Assembly (NCBI RefSeq): GCF_000526215.1
Contig: NZ_JAFQ01000004.1
Span: 1,984,001-2,048,000, forward strand
DNA from: Nocardia sp. BMG51109
GTDB lineage: Bacteria > Actinomycetota > Actinomycetes > Mycobacteriales > Mycobacteriaceae
Direction: 5' to 3'
DNA length: 64,000 nucleotides
A model generated the notes under the pieces. That model was not told where the DNA came from, searched no databases, and worked only from the letters and a program-made list of their open reading frames with translations. The position numbers were made by a program, and so were the translations under genes. Positions 8,568 to 17,738 of the stretch are shown one piece after another (positions within the stretch are counted from its first letter, which is position 1; every line of letters begins with the position of its first letter).

Positions 8568-9725
8568 TCATGCCGCCTCCTGGGGGAAACCTCCCATGCG
8601 AACCAGGTGCTTCTCGACGTCGGTCAGGAAGCCGGGCGGGAAACGCAGGTTGCCGCGGGCGGCGCGGCGCAGGAACCCGGCGGTGGCCCGGGCCGACAGC
8701 AGCCGGGCGTCCTCCAGGAACCAGCGCAGATCCTCGTACGGCTCGTGCAGGGGCCAGGTGGACACGCCCACCCGATGGCGGATCCCGGCCCGGCCCCAGG
8801 CCGCCGCCGGCCAGCGATCGGCAGGCAGCGGCAGGTCGTCGGGAACGATATCGACCGCGGGGTCGGCCAGCCGGCCGCCCACCCACGACGCCATCCGCAC
8901 GCTCACCGCATTGCCGACCAGTTTCCAGCGATGTCCCTGCCGGACCCCGGGCGCGGCCGGCGCCGGTTCCGTCCATCCGGGCGAAAAGCCTTGCAGGCGT
9001 TCGACATCGGTAATCCCCGGCGTCACGATCTCGCCGGACGGCAGGCGCACCGCGGGCGGGCTCGCGATACCCAGGCCCGATCCGCCCTTCAGCGTCGGCA
9101 CCGCGTTCACGGCCCAGCCGAGCCCGCGCACCCCCTCGGTCCAGTAGAAGCCGCACGGATCGGCGTCGGGATCGCCGATCGTGCGGGGGCCGGCGTCGGT
9201 GCCGAACAGCACCGGCCGCGGATCCTCGGTGCGCGACGCCAGCATCAGGACTCGCTGCCGCCGCTGCGGCAGGCCGAAGGCGCGGGCGTCCACCACCCGA
9301 TACGCCCAGGTGTAGCCGAGTTGCTCCAGCGCCTCGGTGATGTGCCGCATCGCCTGCCCCCGGTCGAGTTGCAGCATGAACGGCACGTTCTCGATGAGCA
9401 GCCAGCGCGGCCCGCGCTTGCGCCGCACCAGCCGGAACACCTCACCCACCAGACCCGAACGCGCACCCGAGATTCCGGCGGTGCGCCCGGCCTGCGACAG
9501 GTCCTGGCAGGGAAATCCGGCGGCGACGAGTTCCGTGCCCGCCGGCAGCGCCCGCAGCCGCGTCACATCGGCATGCAGTTCGGTCTCGGGAAAGCGCGCC
9601 GACAGCACCGCCCCCGCCCCGGGATCGATCTCACACAGCAGGTCGGTCCGCCAGCCGTGCGCGCCCAAGCCGAGCTCCAGTCCACCGATTCCGGCGAACA
9701 GCCCGACCATCCGCGCACCTGTCAC
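8568..9725 (-). CDS. DNA (cytosine-5-)-methyltransferase
   Basis: A 385-residue C5 methyltransferase with the conserved motifs in order: I (GLFAGIGGLELGL), IV with the catalytic Pro-Cys (GFPCQDLSQ), VI (ENVPF), VIII (LPQRRQR), the variable target-recognition region, IX (RLQGFSPGW) and X (GNAVSVRMASW). It starts at a GTG at 9725. The partner is the Vsr gene downstream. No restriction endonuclease is visible next to it, so this is an orphan methylase by context. A C-terminal extension of about 80 residues follows motif X. Confidence 0.92.
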   Translation of the reverse strand: MTGARMVGLFAGIGGLELGLGAHGWRTDLLCEIDPGAGAVLSARFPETELHADVTRLRALPAGTELVAAGFPCQDLSQAGRTAGISGARSGLVGEVFRLVRRKRGPRWLLIENVPFMLQLDRGQAMRHITEALEQLGYTWAYRVVDARAFGLPQRRQRVLMLASRTEDPRPVLFGTDAGPRTIGDPDADPCGFYWTEGVRGLGWAVNAVPTLKGGSGLGIASPPAVRLPSGEIVTPGITDVERLQGFSPGWTEPAPAAPGVRQGHRWKLVGNAVSVRMASWVGGRLADPAVDIVPDDLPLPADRWPAAAWGRAGIRHRVGVSTWPLHEPYEDLRWFLEDARLLSARATAGFLRRAARGNLRFPPGFLTDVEKHLVRMGGFPQEAA

Positions 9726-9878
9726 ACCCGTCCCTTTCGGCTGTCGAAACCGGTCGGCGCCGCCACCGCAGTGCCGGGCCCGCGCAAGAACGTTACTCGA
9801 GTGCGGGTGCGGGGTTGTCGAGCAACACCGCTGTGCGGGCGACCGGACAGGGTCGCCCTCGGTCGCGGACAGCCCCGC

Positions 9879-10319
9879 TCATTCCTCCCAGGACCGGCGC
9901 CACGCCGGTTCCCAGACAGCGTCGTCGAGGTAATCGAATTCGGTGGCGCCGAATTCGGACGGGACCTGCGAAGGATCGGGCGCGGGCCGCCGGTGGAATT
10001 CGCGGATCATCGCCTGTGCCTCGGGGCTGTCGCTGAGGTCGCGGCGCAGCTCCTCGGCCGATTCCCGGGCCTGGGCGCAGGCCAGGCGCTGGGCCTCGAT
10101 GATCAGGGCAGGCAGGTCGCCCACGGCGATCGGGTGCGGCGATTCGGCGATATCCAGTTTCGTGATGGTGCCCGTGGCGTCGACCTCGACCCGTACCCGG
10201 CCACCACCGGATTGCCCCTGGCCGCGGATCTGCGCCACGGCCGCATCCGTGCGCGCGGCCGCGCGCATCATCTCTCTCAGTGCCACGTTCGGATCCATAT
10301 CGTTGCTCACGGGAGTCAT
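9879..10319 (-). CDS. YbaB/EbfC-family nucleoid-associated protein
   Basis: A 146-residue small DNA-binding protein. The core VRVEVDATGTITKLDIAES, followed by a long helix (LIIEAQRLACAQARESAEELRRDL), is the YbaB/EbfC fold. The C-terminal tail is acidic and Trp-rich, as in paralogues that sit beside type VII secretion genes rather than recR. It is the last gene of a four-gene leftward operon and overlaps lppA-like 10316 by 4 bp. Confidence 0.8.
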   Translation of the reverse strand: MTPVSNDMDPNVALREMMRAAARTDAAVAQIRGQGQSGGGRVRVEVDATGTITKLDIAESPHPIAVGDLPALIIEAQRLACAQARESAEELRRDLSDSPEAQAMIREFHRRPAPDPSQVPSEFGATEFDYLDDAVWEPAWRRSWEE

Positions 10320-10876
10320 CGGGTCGCGGGCGGTGATGTCGCGCCCCCGGCGGGAAGCCGACAGCCGGTATCGGCCGCGATGACGGTATTGACCTGGTAG
10401 CCGAGACTGATCGCGGTGCCTTCCGGGCTGTAGAAGCGGGCGTCCTTGTTGCCCGGGTCATCTCGGAAGGTCTGGGCACCGGTCGCTCCGAGCGTGGCCG
10501 CCAGTTCCCGGGCGCGGTCGACGACCCGCGGCCATACCTCGGCGGGAATCGGCTTGTCGCCCAGGTAGTTCCGCAGGTACAGGTTCGCTCCGCCGGTGCG
10601 GTCGTACGGCCGGGCGCAGCCGCTCCGGCTCTGCTCGCGGTTCCATCGCCACTGGATGCCGGGCACCAGCGTGGCGATGTAGGCGCCGAGCTGTTCGACC
10701 ACCGACGTCAGTTGCGCCTGGGTCGCTTCCAGGGAAGGCAGTTCGGTGAGTCGCTGTGCGGCGCGGGTGGTTTCGCCCTCGCCGGAGGGGCCGGCGGAGT
10801 CGGCGTGCATGTCACCACATCCTGTCAGGGGCAGCGCAACGGTCAGGGCCAGGGTCGCGAGTCGGGAACGGATCAA
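10316..10876 (-). CDS. LppA-family lipoprotein
   Basis: A 186-residue lipoprotein starting at a TTG that overlaps the upstream stop. The signal peptide ends in LTGCGD with the lipobox Cys at residue 20. The later part GIQWRWNREQSRSGCARPYDRTGGANLYLRNYLG and DDPGNKDARFYSPEGT is characteristic of mycobacterial/nocardial LppA-type lipoproteins of unknown function. It is translationally coupled on both sides, in an operon with the hydrolase at 10873 and the YbaB protein at 9879. Confidence 0.78.
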   Translation of the reverse strand: MIRSRLATLALTVALPLTGCGDMHADSAGPSGEGETTRAAQRLTELPSLEATQAQLTSVVEQLGAYIATLVPGIQWRWNREQSRSGCARPYDRTGGANLYLRNYLGDKPIPAEVWPRVVDRARELAATLGATGAQTFRDDPGNKDARFYSPEGTAISLGYQVNTVIAADTGCRLPAGGATSPPATR

Positions 10877-12540
10877 TGCGGGATGATCCGCCCGGTCAAG
10901 ATGTCCTTCAGGACGACCTCACCGCCGGAGTCGCCCTCGATGACCTGGTCGGGCAGACCGGCGACGACGACAGCGGTGTTGTAACCGGAGGTGCGGAGCT
11001 GACCGTTGTCGCCGTTGCGGGCGTATTCGGCATGACCCGTGGCTCCGTCGCGTTCCACCCCGTCGGGGGTGGTGGTCGACTGGGTGGACATGTCCTTGAA
11101 GTCGGAAAGGTATCCCGGGCTGATCCCGAAGGTGTTGAGCTGAGCGACCGGGTCGCTGTGGGCGGTCATCTGATAGGCGTGACCGGGATCCAGGTGCAGG
11201 GCCTCGGCGGCGCCACTGTTGGACGGAACCCCGACCCCGGGGGATCCATAGACCACGAGATCGTCGACCGCGTCGTAATCCTGGCGCTGCATGGCGATTC
11301 CGGTCATCGTGGATCCGTACGAATGCCCGACCGCGGTGAGATGCGGATCGGTGCCGCCGTCGTGGGATGCCGCCAGGCCGTCGTAGAACGACGACAACTT
11401 CTCCGAACCCGCCAACGCCAGTGCGGGACTGGCCATCTGGACCTCGCCCCCGGGACCGGAAGCCTTGGGCTGCGGCAGATCCGCACCGATCCAGACGACG
11501 GTCGCGACCGTTTCGTCCCCCCGGCCGGCCTTGTCGAGCTGTGTCATCGCCGTCCGCCGCAGCGCGTCGGCCTCGCTGGTCATGCCCTCCAGCGAATCGC
11601 TCACGGTGGTGTCCACGCCGGGGGCGGTGACCGAGATGTGGTCGGCGACATCCGGATTGCCGACCGAGACTGCGGCATGCGGCTGGCGTCCCGACAGCGT
11701 GTCGAGCACCAGCAGCATCCGGTTGGGGTCCTGATTCAGCGTCCGCTCGATCGCCTCGAGGTCCCGCAGGTTGTCGGCCAGCCTGGGATCACTGCCCGAA
11801 CGGGCACGGGCCAGCTCGTCGGCGAGCCTGATCCGGTTGTAGTGGTCGCGGTCGATCGCCGGCATCCCGTCCCGGTTGCCGATGGCCGGATCGTCGGCGA
11901 ACAGGGCGTCCTTCTCCGCCGGTGTCAGCGAATCCCAGAACGCGGCGAAGGCCTTCGGATCCTCCGGCAATTGCGCTGTGCCGTCGATGATCTGCTGCAC
12001 CCGGTCCGACAGCGCGCCGCCCGAGGGATCCTTGACCAGTGCCGCCAGCGCCTCGTTGGCGGCGGTGAGCTTCGACGCGTAGAGGACGTCGAGTTCGTTG
12101 AAGCCGATGAGCGCGGGCCGCAGTTTCGCCTCGTAGGTCTCGGCCGCGTCGTCGGCGAGCGGCTGCCAGAATCCGCCGCCCAAATCGGGGGCGCTCACGT
12201 GCCCGTCCTCGGACACGGTGCAGCCGTCGGCGATCGCGGCGTCGGCGGTATCGACCACCACCTTGCGGGCCGCGCCCAGGGCGGCCGCGGCGTCGTTGAG
12301 GGCGTCGACCTGGTCGGCCACCGCGGTCGAGATGTGGGTGGCGGCCACCGTGTCGCCGGTCTTGCGGATGGACGCCTTCGACGCGCCCGCACCGTGCCAG
12401 TTCTCCAGCGCGGTATCGAAATCGGAGTTCACATCGGCGATGGTGGTGATGAACTTCTGATTCAGTTGGGTCAGCTGCGTCGCCGCCGTCGCGAACCGGT
12501 CCGGATCGCCGGCCCGGATCCGAGACACCGTCAGGGTCAC
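10873..12540 (-). CDS. DUF1023-type alpha/beta hydrolase linked to type VII secretion
   Basis: A 555-residue protein. The N-terminal 200 residues are helical and WXG100-like in style (ENWHGAGASKASIRKTGDTVAATHI). The C-terminal alpha/beta hydrolase carries the nucleophile elbow GHSYGSTM with its Ser near residue 400. This fusion layout is common in actinobacterial DUF1023 proteins found next to type VII secretion-associated genes. The GTG start overlaps the upstream stop by 4 bp. The substrate is unknown; a cell-envelope ester is plausible. Confidence 0.8.
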   Translation of the reverse strand: MTLTVSRIRAGDPDRFATAATQLTQLNQKFITTIADVNSDFDTALENWHGAGASKASIRKTGDTVAATHISTAVADQVDALNDAAAALGAARKVVVDTADAAIADGCTVSEDGHVSAPDLGGGFWQPLADDAAETYEAKLRPALIGFNELDVLYASKLTAANEALAALVKDPSGGALSDRVQQIIDGTAQLPEDPKAFAAFWDSLTPAEKDALFADDPAIGNRDGMPAIDRDHYNRIRLADELARARSGSDPRLADNLRDLEAIERTLNQDPNRMLLVLDTLSGRQPHAAVSVGNPDVADHISVTAPGVDTTVSDSLEGMTSEADALRRTAMTQLDKAGRGDETVATVVWIGADLPQPKASGPGGEVQMASPALALAGSEKLSSFYDGLAASHDGGTDPHLTAVGHSYGSTMTGIAMQRQDYDAVDDLVVYGSPGVGVPSNSGAAEALHLDPGHAYQMTAHSDPVAQLNTFGISPGYLSDFKDMSTQSTTTPDGVERDGATGHAEYARNGDNGQLRTSGYNTAVVVAGLPDQVIEGDSGGEVVLKDILTGRIIPH

Positions 12541-12848
12541 TGCGCGCCCCGCTCATAGCGGGCGAGGGCCACGGCGAATGCCTTGTCGACGGCCTCATAG
12601 TCGGCCGCGGAACCGCCCGCGGTCTCGGACAGGTTCTGCAAGGTCGCCGCGATCGATCCGTAGGCGCGGGTGATCGGGTCGACCAGCCCCGCCGCGGCCG
12701 CGGCCATCGCCGAACCGGGCACCGCTGCCACGGCCTCCTGCCCGGACTCGGCGGGAGTCAATCCCTTGGCCTGCGCCGCGTGGATCGCCAACTTCGCCGC
12801 CAGCATACGAAGCGCAACAACGTCGACCTGCACCACCGGATCCGTCAT
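12537..12848 (-). CDS. Type VII secretion target / ESX-1 secretion-associated protein (DUF2580)
   Basis: A 103-residue helical protein with VVQVDVVALRMLAAKLAIHAAQ near the N-terminus and an Ala/Gly-rich middle. It ends in a helical hairpin typical of the excreted virulence-factor / EspC-like family. The ATG at 12848 (MTDPVVQVDV) is chosen over an upstream frame extension. It is first in the operon 12848 to 9879 with the hydrolase, the LppA lipoprotein and YbaB. No secretion ATPase is in the window, so it may be handled by an ESX locus elsewhere. Confidence 0.75.
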   Translation of the reverse strand: MTDPVVQVDVVALRMLAAKLAIHAAQAKGLTPAESGQEAVAAVPGSAMAAAAAGLVDPITRAYGSIAATLQNLSETAGGSAADYEAVDKAFAVALARYERGAQ

Positions 12849-13304
12849 GACTCCCCGCCGCTCCTCCACCCGACAAAATCGTTCTGAACCTAGCAGGGTG
12901 AAATCATCGAGACGACCCGCTGAAACCAGGGGCACGCCGCCGGCATCGCCCGCAGGCCCGCTCGCGTGGCATCCGGTCACAGACGAAACGCGGCAACCAT
13001 GTCCGCGCCGGTTCGGCGGACGATCCCGGGGCGCGGGCTACCCGGACGACCAGCAAATCTCGCAACCTACCCGGTTCTCGTCACCGTCACCGCCGCGCGG
13101 CTCATCTTGCGCAACGTGACGATCGGTCCGGGGAGAGGTGGCTCGGCACCGAACGGCTACCACGATCTTCGCGCGACTCGACCGAGCCCCCGACAGCAGC
13201 GCAGACCACTTCCGCCGCCACCACACGGCTTACACCCCACACAACGTGACAATCAGACGGGAGAGCCACCCGGCACCGAACGGCGGCAGCGATGTTCGTG
13301 CGAC
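12849..13304. other. Gene-free intergenic stretch
   Basis: About 456 bp between the start of the type VII operon and the end of the beta-lactamase gene. No convincing reading frame. It holds an imperfect direct repeat described separately and presumably the promoter of the 12848 operon. Confidence 0.6.
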
Positions 13305-13313
13305 TCAGCCGAG
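13112..13313. repeat. Imperfect direct repeat of about 70 bp
   Basis: A block at 13112-13186 is repeated at 13242-13313 with scattered differences. Both contain CAACGTGAC, CGGCACCGAACGGC and GCGACTC in the same order. The second copy runs into the last codons of the beta-lactamase gene, so the first copy looks like a duplicated gene end that has drifted. Confidence 0.7.
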
Positions 13314-14222
13314 TTCCCGGACCGCCGCACGGGTGGCCTCGGCGACCAGCGGGTTGTCCGCGGCGGCCGTCGGTTCGGACTTCCCGCTCAGCACCGCGAT
13401 GACCAGTGGCGCGCGATCCGGCGGCCACGCGATGGCGACGTCGAGGGCGCCGCCGTACGCGGGGCTGCCGGTCTTGTCCCCGACGATCCAGCCCGCGGGC
13501 AGTCCGGCGCGGATCCGCGCACCGCCGGTCGTGTTGTCGACGAGCCACGACTTCAGCTGCGCCCGTTCGGATTCGCCGAGGACGTCGCCGAGAACGAGGA
13601 GCCGGTAGTCGGCGGCGAGGGCCGCGGGCGTGGTGGTATCCCGCTCGTCGCCGGGAATCGCGGTGTTCAGCTCGGTTTCCCAGCGGTCCAGGCGCGTGAC
13701 GGTGTCGCCGAGGGAGCGCAGGGACGCGGTGAAGCCCGCCGGACCACCGAGCAGCTTCAGCAGCTGGTTGCCCGCGGTGTTGTCGGACGCGGTGATCGCG
13801 GCGTGGCACAGCTCGGCGACGGTCATGCCGGTGTCGACGCGCTTCTGGGTCACCGGCGAGGCATCGACGAGATCGGTTGCGGGATAACGGATCACCTGGT
13901 CGAAGTAGCCCGTCGACAGCGGATGGTCGCGCAGCAGAACGCCGCACGCGAGCCCCTTGAACGTGGACGCGACCGGGAACCGCTCACCGTCGCGATGGAC
14001 CGCGGTGCGGCCGGTGCCGGTATCGACCGCGTAGACGCCCAGTCGCGCCGTGTGCTGCGTCTCCAGATCGGCGAAGGCCCGGCCCGCATCGGCCGGCGCC
14101 TTCGCCGTCGCGGGTTCCGTATCCGAACCGCAGCCCGCGGCGACGAGCGACAGCGCGGCCATCGTCGCGACGACGACCCGGCGGCCGCGCGAAACCCGAA
14201 GTGTTGCTGTTGATGAGATCAC
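13305..14222 (-). CDS. Class A beta-lactamase, lipoprotein type
   Basis: About 305 residues. The signal sequence has RR and ends in LSLVAAGC, a lipobox, so the enzyme is probably membrane-anchored. All class A motifs are present: STFK (Ser70), SDN (130 loop), ETELN (Glu166 region) and DKTGS (234 motif). This is the group of nocardial penicillinases such as AST-1 and FAR-1. The GTG at 14222 is chosen to give a short signal peptide. The gene is divergent from a LysR regulator at 14387, an AmpR-like arrangement, so expression may be inducible. Confidence 0.88.
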   Translation of the reverse strand: MISSTATLRVSRGRRVVVATMAALSLVAAGCGSDTEPATAKAPADAGRAFADLETQHTARLGVYAVDTGTGRTAVHRDGERFPVASTFKGLACGVLLRDHPLSTGYFDQVIRYPATDLVDASPVTQKRVDTGMTVAELCHAAITASDNTAGNQLLKLLGGPAGFTASLRSLGDTVTRLDRWETELNTAIPGDERDTTTPAALAADYRLLVLGDVLGESERAQLKSWLVDNTTGGARIRAGLPAGWIVGDKTGSPAYGGALDVAIAWPPDRAPLVIAVLSGKSEPTAAADNPLVAEATRAAVRELG

Positions 14223-14282
14223 CGCCGCAGCCCACCACCGATGCGGCGGCCGCCGCCAATATCCGACCCGGGCGTGTGCGAG

Positions 14283-14321
14283 TCGAATTCGATATCGCCG
14301 CTGGTTCGCCGAACGGTTCGG
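14283..14321. promoter_or_regulatory. Palindromes in the beta-lactamase/LysR divergent promoter
   Basis: The 164-bp gap between the two divergent genes holds the 10-bp palindrome TCGAATTCGA (14283-14292) and overlapping GTTCGCCGAAC (14304-14314) and CCGAACGGTTCGG (14309-14321). Such dyads are candidates for LysR binding. No -10/-35 can be assigned with confidence. Confidence 0.5.
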
Positions 14322-14386
14322 CTCCGGCACCGACCGCGCGCGGGCAGCGTGCCGGTGGCCCGCCGGACCGCTGGTTCAATGACCGC

Positions 14387-15262
14387 ATGGATCTGATCCG
14401 CCACCTCCGCTTCTTCGTCTCCGTCGCGGACGAGAGACATTTCGGCAGGGCGGCGGCCGCGCTCGACATGACCCAGCCGCCGCTGTCGCAGGGACTTCGC
14501 CGCCTGGAACGGCATCTCGGCATCGATCTCATCCACCGCACCCGCCACGGCGCCGTACTCACCTCGGCCGGGCTGCAACTGCTTCCCCGGGCGCGGCTGC
14601 TGGTCGACGATGCCGAGCGCCTGCTCGCCGAGTCCCACCGCATCGCGAACTCGCGTGGCACCGTGCACTGGGGAGCGACCGCGGCGCTGCCCGACCGGAT
14701 GGTCACGGCCTGCGTGGGCGCGCTGCGCACGACCGTTGCCGAGGATGCGACGGTAGCCACAACGGTGGGCACGACCGTCGACCTGGTCGCCGACGTGCGG
14801 GCCGGACTGTGCGACGTCGCGGTGATCGAGCATCCCGCGCTCGTCGACGGCGTCGAGGCCCGGCCGGTCGTCAAGGTGCCGAGGTGGCTCGTGGTTCCGG
14901 CCGACCATCGCAGTGCCGCCGCCGAGCGGCCGGGCTTCCCGATGCTCGCCGGCCTGAGTTTCGCCTGCCCGCCGCGCGCCACCAACCCGCCCGCCGTCGA
15001 CACCCTGCTGGATCTGCTGCGCGAGCGGGGCCTGGACGCACCGACCGTGCCGGCGCCCGACGACCGCGCCGTACTCGCCGCGACCGCCGCGGGAACAAGC
15101 TTCGGGCTCACCGCGATTCCGCCCGCCGATACCCCGGGGGTGACCTGGATACGCCTGGCGCCGCAGGCATTGGCGCTGCGCGTGCGCGTCGTCCACCGGC
15201 CCGGCGCCGACGCGCACGCCGACGCCGTCGACGGGGTGCTGTTCCGGGAGCGGCTGCGGTGA
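14387..15262 (+). CDS. LysR-family transcriptional regulator
   Basis: A 291-residue regulator. The N-terminal winged helix-turn-helix (MDLIRHLRFFVSVADERHFGRAAAALDMTQPPLSQGLRRLE) is unmistakable LysR, followed by an effector-binding domain. The ATG at 14387 is the family start; the frame is open upstream but does not look coding. It is divergent from a class A beta-lactamase and overlaps the downstream serine-hydrolase gene by 4 bp, so it probably controls both. The effector may be a cell-wall fragment by analogy with AmpR, which is inference. Confidence 0.9.
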   Translation: MDLIRHLRFFVSVADERHFGRAAAALDMTQPPLSQGLRRLERHLGIDLIHRTRHGAVLTSAGLQLLPRARLLVDDAERLLAESHRIANSRGTVHWGATAALPDRMVTACVGALRTTVAEDATVATTVGTTVDLVADVRAGLCDVAVIEHPALVDGVEARPVVKVPRWLVVPADHRSAAAERPGFPMLAGLSFACPPRATNPPAVDTLLDLLRERGLDAPTVPAPDDRAVLAATAAGTSFGLTAIPPADTPGVTWIRLAPQALALRVRVVHRPGADAHADAVDGVLFRERLR

Positions 15263-16173
15263 GCGCCGCGGACCGGATCCGCGCGGTCTTCGCCGACGCG
15301 GGGTGCACCGGCTGGCTGCACGCCCGCCGCTGCGACGACTCCGCCGCCGAGACCTCCGCCGCCGAGATCTCGGTGGGTGGTGACGAGCGGGTGGTCATCG
15401 CGTCGGTGTACAAGCTGGCGCTGCTGGTCGCGTTCTGCCGGCACGTCGACGCCGGCCGGATCGATCCCACCGCGCGGCTCACCGTGCTCCCGGCCGACTG
15501 CACGCCCGGACCGACCGGCATCGCCGTCCTGCGCGACCCGGTGACCATGAGCCTGCGGGACCTGGCGACCTCGATGATGACGGTCTCCGACAACGCCGCG
15601 GCCGACGTGCTGCTCGGCGAGACCGGCCTCGGCCCGGTCGAGGAACTACTGAACGACCTCGGACTCACCCGCACCCGGATCGTGGGCGGCACCGCGGACC
15701 TGCACCGCAGCCTGGTCCGCGACACCGACACCCACACCACCGCAGAGGCATTCGCGACCCTCGCGGAGAACGACGAGGCCTGGTCGGTCTCCGCCTACGA
15801 CCCGTCCTACACCAGCGCGACAACGCCGGAGGAAATGACCCGCCTCCTACGCGCCCTGTGGGCCGGCCGGGTGCTGTCCCCCGAACAAACCGACTTCGTC
15901 CGCTCGGTAATGCGCCGCCAGGTCTGGCCGCACCGCATCGCCGCCGCCTTCCCCCACCGCACCGTCTCGGTCGCAGGCAAGACCGGAACCATCGGCGTAA
16001 TCCGCAACGAGGTAGCCGTCGTAGAGTTCCCCGACGAATACCCTGTCGCGGTAGCGGTCTTCACCCGCGCGGCCCGAGCCGACCCGGAACTCCCCGTCGT
16101 AGACGCCGCCATCACCGAATCCGCCCGCATCGCGGTCACCGAACTCCGCCGCCCTCTACTACCCCCGGACTGA
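15259..16173 (+). CDS. Beta-lactamase-like serine hydrolase without signal peptide
   Basis: A 304-residue penicillin-binding/beta-lactamase fold protein. Motifs: SVYK (nucleophile Ser and Lys), SDN and KTG. I see no Glu166-type ExxLN motif, so it fits the 'beta-lactamase2' serine-hydrolase group better than true class A enzymes. The N-terminus (VSAADRIRAVFADAG) lacks a signal peptide, so it may act in the cytoplasm or be exported by another route. It is translationally coupled to the LysR gene by a GTGA overlap. Confidence 0.82.
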   Translation: MSAADRIRAVFADAGCTGWLHARRCDDSAAETSAAEISVGGDERVVIASVYKLALLVAFCRHVDAGRIDPTARLTVLPADCTPGPTGIAVLRDPVTMSLRDLATSMMTVSDNAAADVLLGETGLGPVEELLNDLGLTRTRIVGGTADLHRSLVRDTDTHTTAEAFATLAENDEAWSVSAYDPSYTSATTPEEMTRLLRALWAGRVLSPEQTDFVRSVMRRQVWPHRIAAAFPHRTVSVAGKTGTIGVIRNEVAVVEFPDEYPVAVAVFTRAARADPELPVVDAAITESARIAVTELRRPLLPPD

Positions 16174-16264
16174 GGCCGGCGTTCCGCCTCGACAGCGAAT
16201 AGACGCCCGCGCCAAGGAGATCCGGACTCGGTCTGAACGCATTTGGTGCTCACCCCGAGGCTGG

Positions 16265-17542
16265 TCAGGGTCTGATGCCGACGAATTTGGGCTGCGGTTC
16301 AGCGGGGCTTGTTATGTCTCGCGTCAGATGTTTGTCGCTTCGGGGTGCGTTGGTGCGCATGCAGGCTGCGATGACATCCGAGGGCGTCATGTCGCCGGGC
16401 AGCGTGACCGGCCGACCGATCTCGAGGAGGTGCTCGACACTGGTTCGGAGGGCTTGTTCGTTGCGGCGGTTCAGCAGTGTGCGCAGGATGAGCGCTCGTT
16501 TGATTTGCAGTTGGGTCGCGGCAGACGGTTTGAGGAGCGTGCGCAGCCGTCCGGGCGAGTTCAACGGATATGTGCGCCGCAGCGCCGCAATGAACTCGGG
16601 CATCGGAACCGGCTGCCATCCGAAAAGCCGGGCAGCATCGCGTGCGGTGAACGGCATGTAGGGGTAGTAAACGGTTCTGGGGTCCGGGGAGAACAGGTTC
16701 TCCACGACGGCGTCGGCGACGCAATCGGCGGGCGCGCAGGGGAGCTGCACGTCGGAGTCGTAGATCTTGCCGATCTCGCGGAGGTAGCTGTACATGCGGT
16801 ACGCGATGTAGCGGCCACCGGGATCGTGGAAATCCGTCTTCGGACCGCCCATGACGTACGGCGCCAAGCACATGGTTACGGGCACGCCACGGCGGTGCGC
16901 TTCGACCGCGACCTGATGGGTGACCCACTTGTTCCGTGGATATCCGGAGTGGAAGAGATCGAACTTGAAGAAGTCCCGGCGACGGGTGAACGCCGCAGAC
17001 GCGGCGGAGCCGATGACCTCGAGACGTTTGACGCGCCCTTCCAGGCAGAACTCGATCAGCCGCAGCATCGGCACCAATCCCTGGCCCCGGTGGTGCAGAT
17101 ATGGCGCGTACAGGGTGGACCCGGCGGCGTGAACCACGGCACCGATCGCGCGTTGCAGCTGCCCATAGTCGGCAGGGGCGAGCCCGAAATCGGGCTGCGT
17201 GTAGTCGCCCTCGAGCACCACCAGTTTGTGCACGTTGGGCAGGGTCACGTGAAAGCGGCGTGCCGTGGCGAGGACTCGGTCGCGAATGCCGCGTGATGTC
17301 TTGGCCCGCACCAGCACGGTCACCCCCTCCACCCGATCGTCGTCCAGTAGTGCCCGCAACATGTTGATCCCGATGAAACCGTTCGCGCCGAGCAGCAGCA
17401 CCCGCTGTGGCGAGCCAGGCTCGAAGGCCGGCAGGCGAGCGATCGCTGTGGCCGGCGGCTCGGAAAACCGCAGCCGGAGAATCCGCGACTCACCGGTCGC
17501 GAGAGCCAGATAATCTGCACCCCGAGGAATGGATACACGCAT
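16265..17542 (-). CDS. NAD(P)-dependent SDR / male-sterility-type reductase
   Basis: A 425-residue extended short-chain dehydrogenase. The dinucleotide loop is LLLGANGFIGINML near residue 50 and the catalytic pair is YPRNK (YxxxK). The 'male sterility' NAD-binding domain is typical of thioester reductases and NRPS/PKS terminal reductases. No carrier or adenylation domain is fused or nearby, so the substrate is open. The ATG at 17542 follows GGGAGAGG, a good ribosome binding site. It is divergent from the MerR regulator at 17739, which could control it. Confidence 0.75.
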   Translation of the reverse strand: MRVSIPRGADYLALATGESRILRLRFSEPPATAIARLPAFEPGSPQRVLLLGANGFIGINMLRALLDDDRVEGVTVLVRAKTSRGIRDRVLATARRFHVTLPNVHKLVVLEGDYTQPDFGLAPADYGQLQRAIGAVVHAAGSTLYAPYLHHRGQGLVPMLRLIEFCLEGRVKRLEVIGSAASAAFTRRRDFFKFDLFHSGYPRNKWVTHQVAVEAHRRGVPVTMCLAPYVMGGPKTDFHDPGGRYIAYRMYSYLREIGKIYDSDVQLPCAPADCVADAVVENLFSPDPRTVYYPYMPFTARDAARLFGWQPVPMPEFIAALRRTYPLNSPGRLRTLLKPSAATQLQIKRALILRTLLNRRNEQALRTSVEHLLEIGRPVTLPGDMTPSDVIAACMRTNAPRSDKHLTRDITSPAEPQPKFVGIRP

Positions 17543-17700
17543 GGAGAACCTCTCCCTTCTCGTGTATGAGCGCTGAAAAAGCCCAGGCTGTACCGTACGT
17601 CGGGCGGTCGACCCACTGCCGATTCCCGGGTCTGATGGCGAGTCGCTGCCGACAAAGTTTCCTGACTTTTCGGTACCGACCATGTCTCACCAAACAAGAC

Positions 17701-17731
17701 TTGCACCTCCCGCGGCGTGAGGTCCTACGGT
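17701..17731 (+). promoter_or_regulatory. MerR-type promoter/operator of the MerR-VOC gene
   Basis: TTGCAC (17701-17706) and TACGGT (17726-17731) are separated by 19 bp, the over-long spacing typical of MerR-activated promoters. A near-perfect palindrome ACCTCCCGCGGCGTGAGGT (17705-17723; 16 of 19 positions symmetric) fills the spacer. Transcription would start at about 17738, essentially at the GTG, so the message may be leaderless. Confidence 0.72.
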
Positions 17732-17738
17732 CGGAACT

